DNA of 33,400 bases from Sphingopyxis sp. KK2 (GTDB lineage Bacteria > Pseudomonadota > Alphaproteobacteria > Sphingomonadales > Sphingomonadaceae), in NCBI RefSeq assembly GCF_001990265.1, contig NZ_LYVN01000033.1, positions 1 through 33,400 on the forward strand. Reading direction: 5' to 3'. The number at the start of each line of letters is the position of its first letter. Position 1 is the first letter of the stretch. A model generated the notes under the pieces. That model had not been told where the DNA came from. It searched no databases and saw only the letters and a program-made list of their open reading frames with translations. Positions 24,293 through 31,723 of this stretch are shown here, one piece after another. The translations under genes and the position numbers were made by a program.

Positions 24293-25309
24293 TCAACCCG
24301 CGTCCGCCAGCCCCTTCAGCAGCGCGTCATGGAAGCGGTCGGGCGCCTCGACCTGTGGCGAGTGGCCGAGCTCGGGAAATTCGACCAGTACCGCGTTCGG
24401 GATCGCCTTCGCGGTGCGGCGTCCCAGCGCGGGATAGTCGCCCAGCGTTGCCGCAATCTCCTTCGGCGCGCGGTTTGCACCCGGCGCGGTACGGTCCTTG
24501 CCGCCGATCAGCAGCAGGGTCGGCACCGCGATGCGCGGGAATTCATGGACGACGGGCTGGGTGAACAGCATCTCCGACGTCTGCGCCTGGTTCATCGCAA
24601 CGACGTCCTTGCCCGGCCCCGCATAGAGCCCCGCCTGCATATCGACCCAGCGGTCATAGTCGGGTTTCCACTGCCCGTCGTAATAGAAGCGAAGCTGATA
24701 GGCCTTGATCGTCTCGCGGCTCGTCTTGCGCTCGCCGGCATAGAGCTGGTCGATCGACGCATAGGGCACCCCCGCCGCCTGCCAGTCCTCGAGCCCGATC
24801 GGGTTGACCATCACGAGCTGCGCCACGCCTTCGGGATAGCTCAGCGCATAGCGCGCCGCGAGCATCCCGCCCATCGAATGACCGATCAGCGTCACGCGCC
24901 GGGCACCGAGCGAGGCGAGCAAGGCGTTGGTGTTCGCCGCAAGCTGCTGGAAGCTGAACTGATAGCCGACCGGCTTGGTCGAGGCGCAGAAGCCGACCTG
25001 GTCGGGCACGATCACGCGGAAACCCGCTCCCGCGAGCCTGGCGATCGTCGCCTCCCACGTCGCGCCGCAGAAATTCTTGCCATGAAGCAACACCGCGATC
25101 CGGCCATTGGCGGCGCCCGACGGCGGCACGTCCATATAGGCCATCTCGATCGCCTTGCCCTGCGAGCTGAAGGCGAAGCGCTGCACGGGATAAGGATAGG
25201 CGAAACCTTCGAGCCGTTCGCCATAAACGGGCGCGGCGGGTTCGGCGGCCCACGCGCCGTGGATGGGAAGAAGCGCGAGCGCGGCGGCGAGGGAGAGAAG
25301 GCGTGTCAT
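24293..25309 (-). CDS. Secreted alpha/beta hydrolase
   Basis: 338 residues. A signal peptide (MTRLLSLAAALALLPIHGAWAA) predicts export to the periplasm. The alpha/beta hydrolase fold is clear: oxyanion-region LLHGKNFCGATWE, the nucleophile elbow GHSMGG with Ser145, an acidic residue in LLIGGKDRTAPG, and the catalytic His in ELGHSPQVEAPD. The substrate is unknown; esterases, lipases and epoxide or haloalkane hydrolases share these features. It is transcribed alone on the minus strand and shares a 105-nt divergent gap with dmeR, which must hold both promoters. Confidence 0.92.
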   Translation of the reverse strand: MTRLLSLAAALALLPIHGAWAAEPAAPVYGERLEGFAYPYPVQRFAFSSQGKAIEMAYMDVPPSGAANGRIAVLLHGKNFCGATWEATIARLAGAGFRVIVPDQVGFCASTKPVGYQFSFQQLAANTNALLASLGARRVTLIGHSMGGMLAARYALSYPEGVAQLVMVNPIGLEDWQAAGVPYASIDQLYAGERKTSRETIKAYQLRFYYDGQWKPDYDRWVDMQAGLYAGPGKDVVAMNQAQTSEMLFTQPVVHEFPRIAVPTLLLIGGKDRTAPGANRAPKEIAATLGDYPALGRRTAKAIPNAVLVEFPELGHSPQVEAPDRFHDALLKGLADAG

Positions 25310-25394
25310 CGCGCCAGCCTATCACCGCGCCCGCGCAAAGGCGAACCGCCAACGCCCGGTCGCACCCGCTTTTCGCATTCCCTTCCTGCGCAAT

Positions 25395-25416
25395 ATAGGG
25401 TAGGGGGCTATCCTAT
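25395..25416 (+). promoter_or_regulatory. Putative DmeR operator: G-tract palindrome overlapping ribosome site and start codon
   Basis: ATAGG (25395-25399) and CCTAT (25412-25416) are inverted repeats around an inner TAG-GGGG-CTA palindrome (25401-25410). A G-tract framed by short inverted repeats is the known operator style of RcnR/CsoR-family Ni/Co sensors. The AGGGGG (25402-25407) is also the only good ribosome site for dmeR, seven nt before ATG 25415, and the right arm reaches the start codon. Binding here would shut off the dmeR-dmeF unit; the function is inferred. Confidence 0.6.
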
Positions 25417-25690
25417 GGCCCATCTCAAATCCAGCAAGGACAAGCTCCTCGCCCGCGTCCGCCGCATCGCGGGGCAGGTCGCCGCGATCGAAAAGGCGAT
25501 CGCCGACGACGCCGGCTGCTCGGCGGTGCTCCATCAGGTCGCGGGGGTACGCGGCGCGGTCGGCGGGCTTGCCGACGAGCTCGTCGAGGAACATGTCCGC
25601 GAGCATCTCGCGCGCCCCGGCCTCAGCGACGACGAACGCGCCGAAGCCGCCGAGGACCTCATCCTCGCCACCCGCCGCTACGCGAAATAG
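25415..25690 (+). CDS. dmeR: Nickel/cobalt-sensing repressor of the RcnR/CsoR family (DmeR)
   Basis: 91 residues, all-helical DUF156 fold. The RcnR metal-ligand set is complete by position: His3 (MAH), Cys35 (DAGC), His60 (VEEH) and His64 (VREH). FrmR-type formaldehyde sensors usually lack the third-position His and have Glu at 64, so a Ni/Co sensor fits better. The region RVRRIAGQVAAIEKAI and IRGAV-like GVRGAVGGL are typical of the family. It should bind a G-tract operator as a tetramer and release it on metal binding. It lies 9 nt upstream of dmeF, matching the dmeR-dmeF pairs known from rhizobia. It probably represses itself through the palindrome at its own start. Confidence 0.9.
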   Translation: MAHLKSSKDKLLARVRRIAGQVAAIEKAIADDAGCSAVLHQVAGVRGAVGGLADELVEEHVREHLARPGLSDDERAEAAEDLILATRRYAK

Positions 25691-25699
25691 GACCCGTCC

Positions 25700-26659
25700 A
25701 TGTCCCTCGACAGCCAGATCGACGATCTGACCCACGACCATGTCTTCCTCGGCGCCGGGCATGACGAGAATGGCCGCCGCACTCTGTGGGTCGTCGCGAT
25801 CACCGCGGTGATGATGGTGGCGGAGATCGTCGCGGGGCTCGCCTTCAACTCGATGGCGTTGCTCGCCGACGGCTTCCATATGGCGACCCACGCCGGCGCG
25901 CTCGGCATCGCCGCGATCGCCTATGCCTATGCGCGCAAGCATGCCCGCAATCCACGCTACAGCTTCGGCACGGGCAAGGTCGGCGACCTTGCGGGCTTCG
26001 CCTCGGCGCTGATCCTCGGCTTCGTCGCGCTCGGCATCGCGTTCGAATCGGCGCAGCGGCTGCTCGACCCGCGCCCCGTCGATTTCATGGATGCCACCGT
26101 CGTCGCCGTCATCGGCCTCGTCGTGAATATCGTCTGCGCGGTGCTGCTCGGCGGCGGGCACAGCCATGGCCCGGGCCATGGCCACCATCACGGCCACGAC
26201 CATCGCCACGATCACGATCACGATCACGATCACGATCATGCCAAGCCCGCGCACCACAGCGACAACAATATGCGCTCGGCCTATGTCCATGTCCTCGCCG
26301 ACGCGCTGACCTCGGTGATGGCGATCGCGGCGCTGCTCGGCGGGCGCTATCTTGGCTGGGTGTGGCTCGATCCGGTGATCGGCATCGTCGGCTCGGTCGT
26401 CATCGCGGTATGGGCCTGGTCGCTGATCCGCGACACCGCCGCGGTGCTGCTCGACAGCAGCGAGCCGGCGCTCGAGGCGAAGATCCGCGCCCTCCTCGCC
26501 GCGCATCCCGATATCCGCGTCGCCGACCTCCACGTCTGGCGCGTCGGCCCCGCCGCGCATGCCGCGATCGTCTCGGTCGAGGGCGGCGATTGCGAGAGCA
26601 TCCGCCGCCACCTCAAGGCCATCCCCGAAATCGCGCATCTGACCGTCGAGGCGCGCTAG
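25700..26659 (+). CDS. dmeF: Cation diffusion facilitator DmeF (Co2+/Ni2+ exporter)
   Basis: 319 residues with six expected membrane helices. The first two contain ITAVMMVAEIVAGLAFNSMA and the metal-site HxxxD-like segment LLADGFHMATHAGALG. A large His-rich cytoplasmic loop follows helix 4 (GHSHGPGHGHHHGHDHRHD, then five HD repeats), and ADALTSVMAI supplies the second metal-site half. The C-terminal cytoplasmic domain (ADLHVWRVGPAAHAAIVSVEG) is the usual ferredoxin-like CDF tail. The NxxxH-type start THDHVFLGAGHDENGRRT is characteristic of DmeF. It exports divalent Co/Ni using the proton gradient. It is cotranscribed with dmeR, 9 nt apart. Confidence 0.93.
   Translation: MSLDSQIDDLTHDHVFLGAGHDENGRRTLWVVAITAVMMVAEIVAGLAFNSMALLADGFHMATHAGALGIAAIAYAYARKHARNPRYSFGTGKVGDLAGFASALILGFVALGIAFESAQRLLDPRPVDFMDATVVAVIGLVVNIVCAVLLGGGHSHGPGHGHHHGHDHRHDHDHDHDHDHAKPAHHSDNNMRSAYVHVLADALTSVMAIAALLGGRYLGWVWLDPVIGIVGSVVIAVWAWSLIRDTAAVLLDSSEPALEAKIRALLAAHPDIRVADLHVWRVGPAAHAAIVSVEGGDCESIRRHLKAIPEIAHLTVEAR
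26207..26236 (+). repeat. Five tandem CACGAT hexamers coding the His-Asp loop of dmeF
   Basis: Five perfect in-frame copies of CACGAT encode (His-Asp)5 within the metal-binding loop. Perfect identity at codon level suggests recent expansion by slippage, and unit loss or gain would keep the frame while changing loop length. Confidence 0.95.
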
Positions 26660-26730
26660 CGCCCCCGCATGGACAAGGCCCCGGCACAGGTATAGCCTCG
26701 CGCCCATCCGGAGCACGGGGGGCCACGCCG

Positions 26731-28509
26731 ATGTTCAAGCTTCTTACGTTCGCCACCACCGCCGCGATGGCGGTCACCATCTCCAGCGCCGCCGAGCGGC
26801 CGGTCTTTTCCGAAGCGACGCTCGCCGCGCTCGACCCGACCCGCGCCGGGCGGCTCGCCTGCCGCCCCGACAGCGACAGCGCGACGCGCGAGCGCCGCCT
26901 CGCGATGGCGCGCCGCTATATCGCCGACACCCCCGCCGGCGGCGGCACCACCGCCATGCCGCTGCTCGCCGACATCCCGCAGACGCAGGTGCCCGCGGGC
27001 AAGCTCGCGGGCGACGCGCGCCGCTATTTCGACCAGGGCCTGCTCCTCGCTTATGGTTTCAACCACGCCGGCGCGATCCGTTCGTTCCGCGAGGCGCGGC
27101 GGCTTGATCCGGCGTGCGTGATGTGCTGGTGGGGCGAGGCGCTCGCCAACGGTCCCAATATCAACGCCGGCATGGACGATGCCGGCAACCGCGCCGCGCT
27201 CGCCGCACTCGAACAGGCAAAGGCTGCGCTGCCGACCGTCGCGCCCGAGGAACGCGCGCTGATCGAGGCGCAATTGCTGCGCTATTCGACGGCGGAGGGC
27301 AGCGACCGCGCCGCGCTCGACCTTGCCTATGCCGACGCGATGCTCGCCGCCGCGACGCGCTTTCCCGCGAACGACGATATCGCGATCCTCGCCGCCGAGG
27401 CGGTGATGAACACCAGCCCCTGGAACTACTGGACCCCCGAAAAGACCCCGCTCAACGATCGCCTGTCGCGCGCCATCGCCCTCGTCGAGGCGGTCATCGC
27501 ACGCAACCCCGCGCATCCGCAGGCGTCGCACCTCTATATCCACCTGATGGAGGCCGCGCAGCCGGCGAAGGCCGAGGCGGCGGCCGACCGGTTGGTGGAG
27601 CAGGCGCCCGCGATTCTCGGCCACCTCGTCCATATGCCGTCGCACATCTATTATCGCACCGGGCGCTACGCCGATTCGATGCAGGCGAACCTGCTCGCCG
27701 CGCGCGCCGATGAGCAATATCTGGCGCTCGTCGGCGACGACGCGCTCTATCGCTACGGCTATTATCCGCACAATGTCCATTTCCTGCTCACCTCGGCGCA
27801 GATGGTCGGCGACATGGACAGCGTGATGGCCGAAACGAAGCGGCTGCGGCGCATCCTCGACACCGAAACCGCCCGCGGCCTGCCGTGGGTGCAGGCGATC
27901 CACGCCGCACCGTCCTTCGCGCTCGCCCAATATGCCGCCCCGGGGGAGATATTGGCGGGCACGCAGCAGCCGTCCGACCTCGCCTATGTCGAGGCGATGC
28001 GCCACTATGCCCGCGCGATAGCCTATGCCGAATTGCGCAACGACAAGGACTTCGCCGTCGAAATTACCGCGATGCGCGAGCTGGAAAAGTCGCCTGCGGT
28101 TACATCAATGGTCGCCCTCGGCTTCCCCGCGCCCGACGTCATCCGCCTCGCGACACTCGTCGCCGAGGGGCGTCAGGCGCATTGGCGCGGTGAGCCGATG
28201 AAGGCGGTCGCGCTGTTCGAGGAAGCCGAAAGGATCGAGGCGACCATCCCCTATAACGAACCGCCGATCTGGTATTTCCCCGTCGCCCAGTCGCGCGGCG
28301 CCGCGCTCTATTCGGCGCGCCGCTATGAAGACGCCCGCGCCGCCTTCCGCAAGGCGCTGTTCGAAGCACCCAACGACGGCTGGGCGCTCTACGGGCTGAA
28401 GATGACCGAGACGAAGCTCGGCAACAAGGCCGAGGCCGCGGCGGCCGATGCGGCGCTCAAGCGCACGTGGACGGGGGAGGCGGGGTGGCTGAAGATGCGG
28501 CGGTTGTAA
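26731..28509 (+). CDS. Secreted TPR-repeat protein with a CxxC-W motif
   Basis: 592 residues from ATG 26731 (MFKLLTFATTAAMAVTISSAAE), which gives a signal peptide; GGGGGG about eight nt upstream can serve as ribosome site. The body is helical TPR repeats, beginning with RYFDQGLLLAYGFNHAGAIR, SFREARRLDPACVMCWWGEA and ALANGPNIN, and ending with ARAAFRKALFEAPNDGWALY. The CVMCWWGEA segment and a His-rich stretch (LGHLVHMPSHIYYRTGRY) recur in a widespread uncharacterised family of secreted bacterial TPR proteins, from memory. CxxC plus several His residues could bind metal or heme, but no complete c-heme CxxCH is present. It follows dmeF by 71 nt on the same strand, so a metal-linked role is possible but unproven. 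Confidence 0.88.
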   Translation: MFKLLTFATTAAMAVTISSAAERPVFSEATLAALDPTRAGRLACRPDSDSATRERRLAMARRYIADTPAGGGTTAMPLLADIPQTQVPAGKLAGDARRYFDQGLLLAYGFNHAGAIRSFREARRLDPACVMCWWGEALANGPNINAGMDDAGNRAALAALEQAKAALPTVAPEERALIEAQLLRYSTAEGSDRAALDLAYADAMLAAATRFPANDDIAILAAEAVMNTSPWNYWTPEKTPLNDRLSRAIALVEAVIARNPAHPQASHLYIHLMEAAQPAKAEAAADRLVEQAPAILGHLVHMPSHIYYRTGRYADSMQANLLAARADEQYLALVGDDALYRYGYYPHNVHFLLTSAQMVGDMDSVMAETKRLRRILDTETARGLPWVQAIHAAPSFALAQYAAPGEILAGTQQPSDLAYVEAMRHYARAIAYAELRNDKDFAVEITAMRELEKSPAVTSMVALGFPAPDVIRLATLVAEGRQAHWRGEPMKAVALFEEAERIEATIPYNEPPIWYFPVAQSRGAALYSARRYEDARAAFRKALFEAPNDGWALYGLKMTETKLGNKAEAAAADAALKRTWTGEAGWLKMRRL

Positions 28510-28739
28510 CTAACGAACGGCGCTTTCCGTCACCGAAATGCTGACGCCTGACTTGGGCTCCGAATGACTGTCAGGTGTGATCAAATCAGGAAATCCTGAT
28601 CGAGACACGATGTATTTCAGCACCGCCTCCCGCGTCTCGCACCTTGCTGGGCTACCGGGCCATGCGTATCGCGCCCAATTGCTGCACAACTACAAAGGGG
28701 GGCTCAACGGGGGAGTAGCAAGGCGGCCTAACGCAGCCG
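28510..28739. other. Intergenic, compositionally atypical stretch without a supported gene
   Basis: After the TPR gene the sequence loses the GC-rich codon rhythm of the rest of the window. Two short frames are open on the plus strand (one starts at ATG 28610 and has about 45 codons), but neither has a ribosome site or a recognisable product. The stretch contains the hairpins listed separately. No terminator with a T-run is seen. Confidence 0.6.
28545..28600. repeat. Two adjacent hairpins downstream of the TPR gene
   Basis: CGCCTGAC (28545-28552) pairs with GTCAGGTG (28570-28577), eight pairs including one G-T, around a 17-nt loop. ATCAGG (28585-28590) pairs with CCTGAT (28595-28600) around AAAT. 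All four arms carry the core CTGA or TCAG, so the two hairpins may be related. A third, CTAACG-CAGC-CGTTAG, lies at 28728-28743. They may be terminator-like, a repeat element or island debris. Confidence 0.5.
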
Positions 28740-29083
28740 TTAGCTGATAATGTGATAGCTGCGATAGTTGATCACGATCAATTGCCCCGCTGCGCGCTTC
28801 GCTCCCTCAGTCAACATTGGTAAATCTTTGATCGTGAGAAGATAGCAAAGGGCCTCCATCGCGTAGACCGATTTGGCGAACGCCTGATATTCTCTAGCCG
28901 AACCACCAGAAGATCGTCGAACTCGCCACTAAGATGTTCATCGAACGCGTGCAGTTCCGCTACCATATCGTCATCATCGAGATACAAGATACCGGAATAC
29001 CTTTTCCCGCTCGTTTCCTCTCTGCAAAAATAGCGCCTTCCAATTTCGAGTTCGTTTCTAGCCATATCGATCGAATACCACAT
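28740..29083 (-). pseudogene. Small unknown gene, apparently frameshifted
   Basis: The first frame runs from ATG 29083 (MWYSIDMARNELEIGRRYF; an internal ATG gives MARNELEIG) for 90 codons to a stop at 28811. Its start reads like a real protein (SGKRYSGILYLDDDDMVAEL, HAFDEHLSGEFDDLLVV), but its end (RRSPNRSTRWRPFAIFSRSK) looks like out-of-frame translation. A second frame on the same strand takes over near 28905-28925 and gives AREYQAFAKSVYAMEALCYL then LTIKDLP, down to TAA at 28740-28742. One base gained or lost would join them into about 115 residues. Codon use is AT-richer than the neighbours. The N-terminal pattern faintly recalls the beta-rich N-terminal domains of ApeA/HEPN-type defence proteins; this is only an impression. 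It could instead be an intact 90-residue orphan. Confidence 0.4.
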
Positions 29084-29415
29084 CAGCGGCTACGGTGACC
29101 ATTGTTCGCCAAGCAGAAGATGGGGACAGGCCCTAAGCGGTCATCGGCAGCTCTTGCTTCGGACTTCCGGCGTTATCTCGTGTTGCAACGCACGCTTGAG
29201 GCACACATGAGACCGGCGCTCTTCGTATCATCAATCTTTGAGCATCAGCTTCCGCATGCTGCTCGAAGATTCGCAAGGATTGACCCCCAAATACTTGCAA
29301 TATCACCTCCCAATTGTAGCTCATTGACAATCGACGGCAGGCAACAACAATCGGATAAACCAAAGGTTTTTCGAGATTTATCGCAATAAGAATTCGGCAG
29401 CAGGATATACGAATC
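29084..29415. other. AT-richer intergenic region beside the tRNA gene
   Basis: No gene is supported. One plus-strand frame (29102-29389) is open but starts with weak context and has no recognisable features. The composition is distinctly lower in GC than the genes around it, with runs such as AAAGGTTTTTCGAG near 29364. It adjoins the 3' end of tRNA-Ser and is likely leftover DNA of an old insertion. Confidence 0.6.
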
Positions 29416-29505
29416 TGGCGGACAGGGTGGGATTCGAACCCACGGTGAGCTTGCACCCACGGCGGTTTTCAAGACCGCTGCCTTAAACCACTCGGCCACC
29501 TGTCC
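29416..29505 (-). tRNA. tRNA-Ser (anticodon TGA)
   Basis: Ninety nt on the minus strand including an encoded CCA. The acceptor stem GGACAGG/CCTGTCC is perfect. The D-loop contains GGCCGAGTGGTTTAAGGC, the anticodon stem-loop is GCGGTCTTGAAAACCGC with TGA, a long variable arm (about GTGGGTGCAAGCTCACC) marks it as a class II serine tRNA, and the T-arm is GTGGGTTCGAATCCCAC. It reads UCA and related serine codons. A GTTATG -10-like box lies a few nt upstream (29517-29522) with no strong -35. DNA on its 3' side is atypical, as is common when tRNA ends serve as integration sites. Confidence 0.97.
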
Positions 29506-29673
29506 TCGCCCCGCGCCATAACGCGGCGTCCGCGCGCGGCAAGCGAAACCTTGTTGCGGCGGGGCAGGGGGCGCGTGCGACTCCATCCGCCGCGCTTATG
29601 ACTCGGCTCGTCTCCCGCCCCCCTGTTCAGCACGCGTGCATCCGTGCCAGATCATGCCTATGGGGTGGATATG

Positions 29674-30735
29674 ATGCGCACGAAAACTTCTGGAATCGCC
29701 CGCTTTCTCGGTTTTGCCGCGGTGATCGCCTCGGCCTGGTCGATGGCGGCCTCGACCCCGCTCCATGCCCAGAGCGACAATCCCGGCTTCGACACCTATG
29801 TCCAGTCGCTGTGGCCCAAGGCGCAGGCGCGCGGCGTGTCGCGCGCGACCTTCGACCGCGTCACCGCCGGGCTGCGCTACAATCCGCGCGTCGTCGCGCT
29901 CGACCGCGACAATCTCGGCGCGCCGCCCAGCAACGATACCCCGATCCCGAACTTCGCCCCGTACAAGGCGAAGCATGTCGACGCCGCGCGCATCGGCGGC
30001 GGGCGCCGCGTCCACGACCGGTTGCTGCCCTTGCTGTCGCGGATCGAGGCGCGCACCGGGGTGCCGACCAGCATCATGATCGCCATCTACGGCCATGAAA
30101 CCGCCTATGGCCAGGTCACCGGCAATTTCGACCTGCCCGAGGCGCTCGCGACGCTCGCCTATGAAGGGCGCCGCCGCAGCCTGTTCGAGCCAGAACTGCT
30201 TGCGACGATGGAAATGGTCGAACGCGGCGTGCCGCGCAGCGTGCTCAAGGGCAGCTGGGCGGGCGCCTTCGGCTATCCGCAATTCCTGCCCTCGGTCTAT
30301 CTGAAGGTCGCCGAGGATGGCGATGGCGACGGCAAGGCCGAGATCTGGTCGAGCGAGGCCGACGCGATCGAATCGATCGGCGCCTATCTGCGCAATGCCG
30401 GCTGGCGTGCCGGCCAGCCCTGGGGTGTCGCGGTCAGCGTGCCCGCGGGCTTCGACCGGGGTCGCGTCGCCAGCAAGCTGGCGCCGACGCGCTGCCCGCG
30501 CGTCTTTGCGCGCCACAGCCGCTGGCGCTCGGTCGCCGAATGGCGCGCCGACGGCTTCCAGATCGCGGGCGGGCGCTGGCCTGACGGCCGCGTCCAGGCG
30601 ACCCTGCTCGAACCCGACGGCCCGGGGCGCACCGCCTATTTGCTCACCGGTAACTATCGTGCGATACTGGATTACAATTGTTCCAATTTTTACGCACTGT
30701 CTGTGGGGTTGCTGGCGGATGAAATCGATCGCTAA
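29674..30735 (+). CDS. Lytic murein transglycosylase, MltB family (SLT_2)
   Basis: 353 residues from ATG 29674; the adjacent ATG at 29671 is equally possible. A signal peptide (FLGFAAVIASAWSMAASTPLHA) predicts a periplasmic enzyme without a lipobox, unlike E. coli MltB. The catalytic Glu is Glu142 in IYGHETAYGQVTGNFDLPEA. Further family blocks are GSWAGAFGYPQFLPS and DGDGDGKAEIWSSEADAIES. The C-terminal part ends near NYRAILDYNCSNFYALSVGLLAD. It cleaves the MurNAc-GlcNAc bond with formation of 1,6-anhydroMurNAc during wall growth. The end overlaps rlpA by 17 nt, linking the two wall hydrolases. Confidence 0.94.
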   Translation: MRTKTSGIARFLGFAAVIASAWSMAASTPLHAQSDNPGFDTYVQSLWPKAQARGVSRATFDRVTAGLRYNPRVVALDRDNLGAPPSNDTPIPNFAPYKAKHVDAARIGGGRRVHDRLLPLLSRIEARTGVPTSIMIAIYGHETAYGQVTGNFDLPEALATLAYEGRRRSLFEPELLATMEMVERGVPRSVLKGSWAGAFGYPQFLPSVYLKVAEDGDGDGKAEIWSSEADAIESIGAYLRNAGWRAGQPWGVAVSVPAGFDRGRVASKLAPTRCPRVFARHSRWRSVAEWRADGFQIAGGRWPDGRVQATLLEPDGPGRTAYLLTGNYRAILDYNCSNFYALSVGLLADEIDR

Positions 30736-31717
30736 CGGGGGGGTAATGCTCGCGGCCATGGTGCTGCTGGCAGGATGTGGAAGTGTCGATGGCAAGCGCG
30801 ACAGCGGCCCGGTAGCGGGGCCCAGCCCCGCGCCGACCGGCGGCAGTGCGGTGACCGACGGCCCGCCGAAACTCGGCGCCCCCTTCACCGTCGCGGGCAC
30901 CACTTACACCCCCGCCGATATCCCCGATTATGACGATGTCGGCTATGCGAGCTGGTATGGCGAGGAACTCGCCGGGTCGCCCACCGCGATCGGCGAGCCC
31001 TTCAATCCCGACGGGATCAGCGCCGCGCACAAGACGCTGCCGCTGCCCAGCTATGTCGAGGTTACCGCGCTCGACACCGGGCGGACCATCGTCGTGCGCG
31101 TCAGCGACCGCGGGCCGATGACCAACGACCGGCTGATCGACCTGTCGAAGGGCGCGGCGCAGCAGCTCGGCCTCAATGGCGGCGTCGCCGCGGTCCGCGT
31201 CCGCCGCACCAGCCCGCCGATGGCCGAACGCGCGCAATTGCGCAGCGGCGGCGCGGTGGCGACGCGGCTCGACACCCCCGACAGCCTGCTCGTCCTCCTG
31301 CGCAAGAAGCTCGAGGGCAAGCCGGTGCCCGCAGGCGTCGCGGCCGCGACCGCGAGCAAGCCCACCCCCTCGGCCCCCGCGCCGGGCGGCGACCGCTTCA
31401 TCGTCGAAGGCCCGGGTGCCAAGGCGCCCGCAGCCAAGCCTGCCGCGACCAAGCCCGCTGCTCCCAAACCCGCGGCCGCGAAACCCGCACCCCCTCCGCC
31501 CGCCGCGTCGGGCAGCTATGCGGTACAGGTCGCCGCGTTCAGCAGCGAATCCCGCGCCAATGCCGCCGCGAAATCGGTCGGCGGCACCGTGACTAGGGCG
31601 GGCAATCTGTGGCGCGTGCGCATGGGTCCTTTTGCCAGCGAGGCTGAGGCGGCGAGCGCCGCGAGCAAGGCCAAGGCCAAGGGGTTCCGCGACGCACAGG
31701 TCCAGCGCGACCGCTGA
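30719..31717 (+). CDS. rlpA: RlpA-family septal ring lytic transglycosylase with SPOR domain
   Basis: 332 residues, a lipoprotein (MKSIANGGVMLAAMVLLAGC, Cys20). The double-psi beta-barrel is near residues 75-160: YASWYGEELAGSPTAIGEPF, then SAAHKTLPLPSYVEVTAL and VVRVSDRGPMTNDRLIDLS, the last including the Asp-Arg-Gly-Pro motif of the catalytic core. An Ala/Lys/Pro-rich linker (AAKPAATKPAAPKPAAAKPA) leads to a C-terminal SPOR domain (YAVQVAAFSSESRANAA and WRVRMGPFASEAEA) that binds denuded glycan at the division septum. ATG 30719 lies inside the end of the MltB gene; ATG 30746 is a shorter option preceded by a G-run. Confidence 0.94.
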   Translation: MKSIANGGVMLAAMVLLAGCGSVDGKRDSGPVAGPSPAPTGGSAVTDGPPKLGAPFTVAGTTYTPADIPDYDDVGYASWYGEELAGSPTAIGEPFNPDGISAAHKTLPLPSYVEVTALDTGRTIVVRVSDRGPMTNDRLIDLSKGAAQQLGLNGGVAAVRVRRTSPPMAERAQLRSGGAVATRLDTPDSLLVLLRKKLEGKPVPAGVAAATASKPTPSAPAPGGDRFIVEGPGAKAPAAKPAATKPAAPKPAAAKPAPPPPAASGSYAVQVAAFSSESRANAAAKSVGGTVTRAGNLWRVRMGPFASEAEAASAASKAKAKGFRDAQVQRDR

Positions 31718-31723
31718 CCGCCC

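Noticed and set aside
28610..28747. Short plus-strand frame of about 45 codons
   Set aside because: Competes with another equally open frame over the same bases and has no ribosome site.
28725..28815. Integron attC-like signals: GCCTAAC/GTTAGC and later GTTGA/TCAAC
   Set aside because: The first pair is only a 16-nt palindrome with a 4-nt loop, and no properly spaced partner sites or integrase gene are present.
29119..29131. GGACAGG as a possible attachment-site copy of the tRNA-Ser 3' end
   Set aside because: Only seven bases match, which is too short to separate from chance.
29102..29389. Plus-strand frame of 95 codons beside the tRNA
   Set aside because: No convincing ribosome site, odd composition and no recognisable domain; likely chance in AT-richer DNA.
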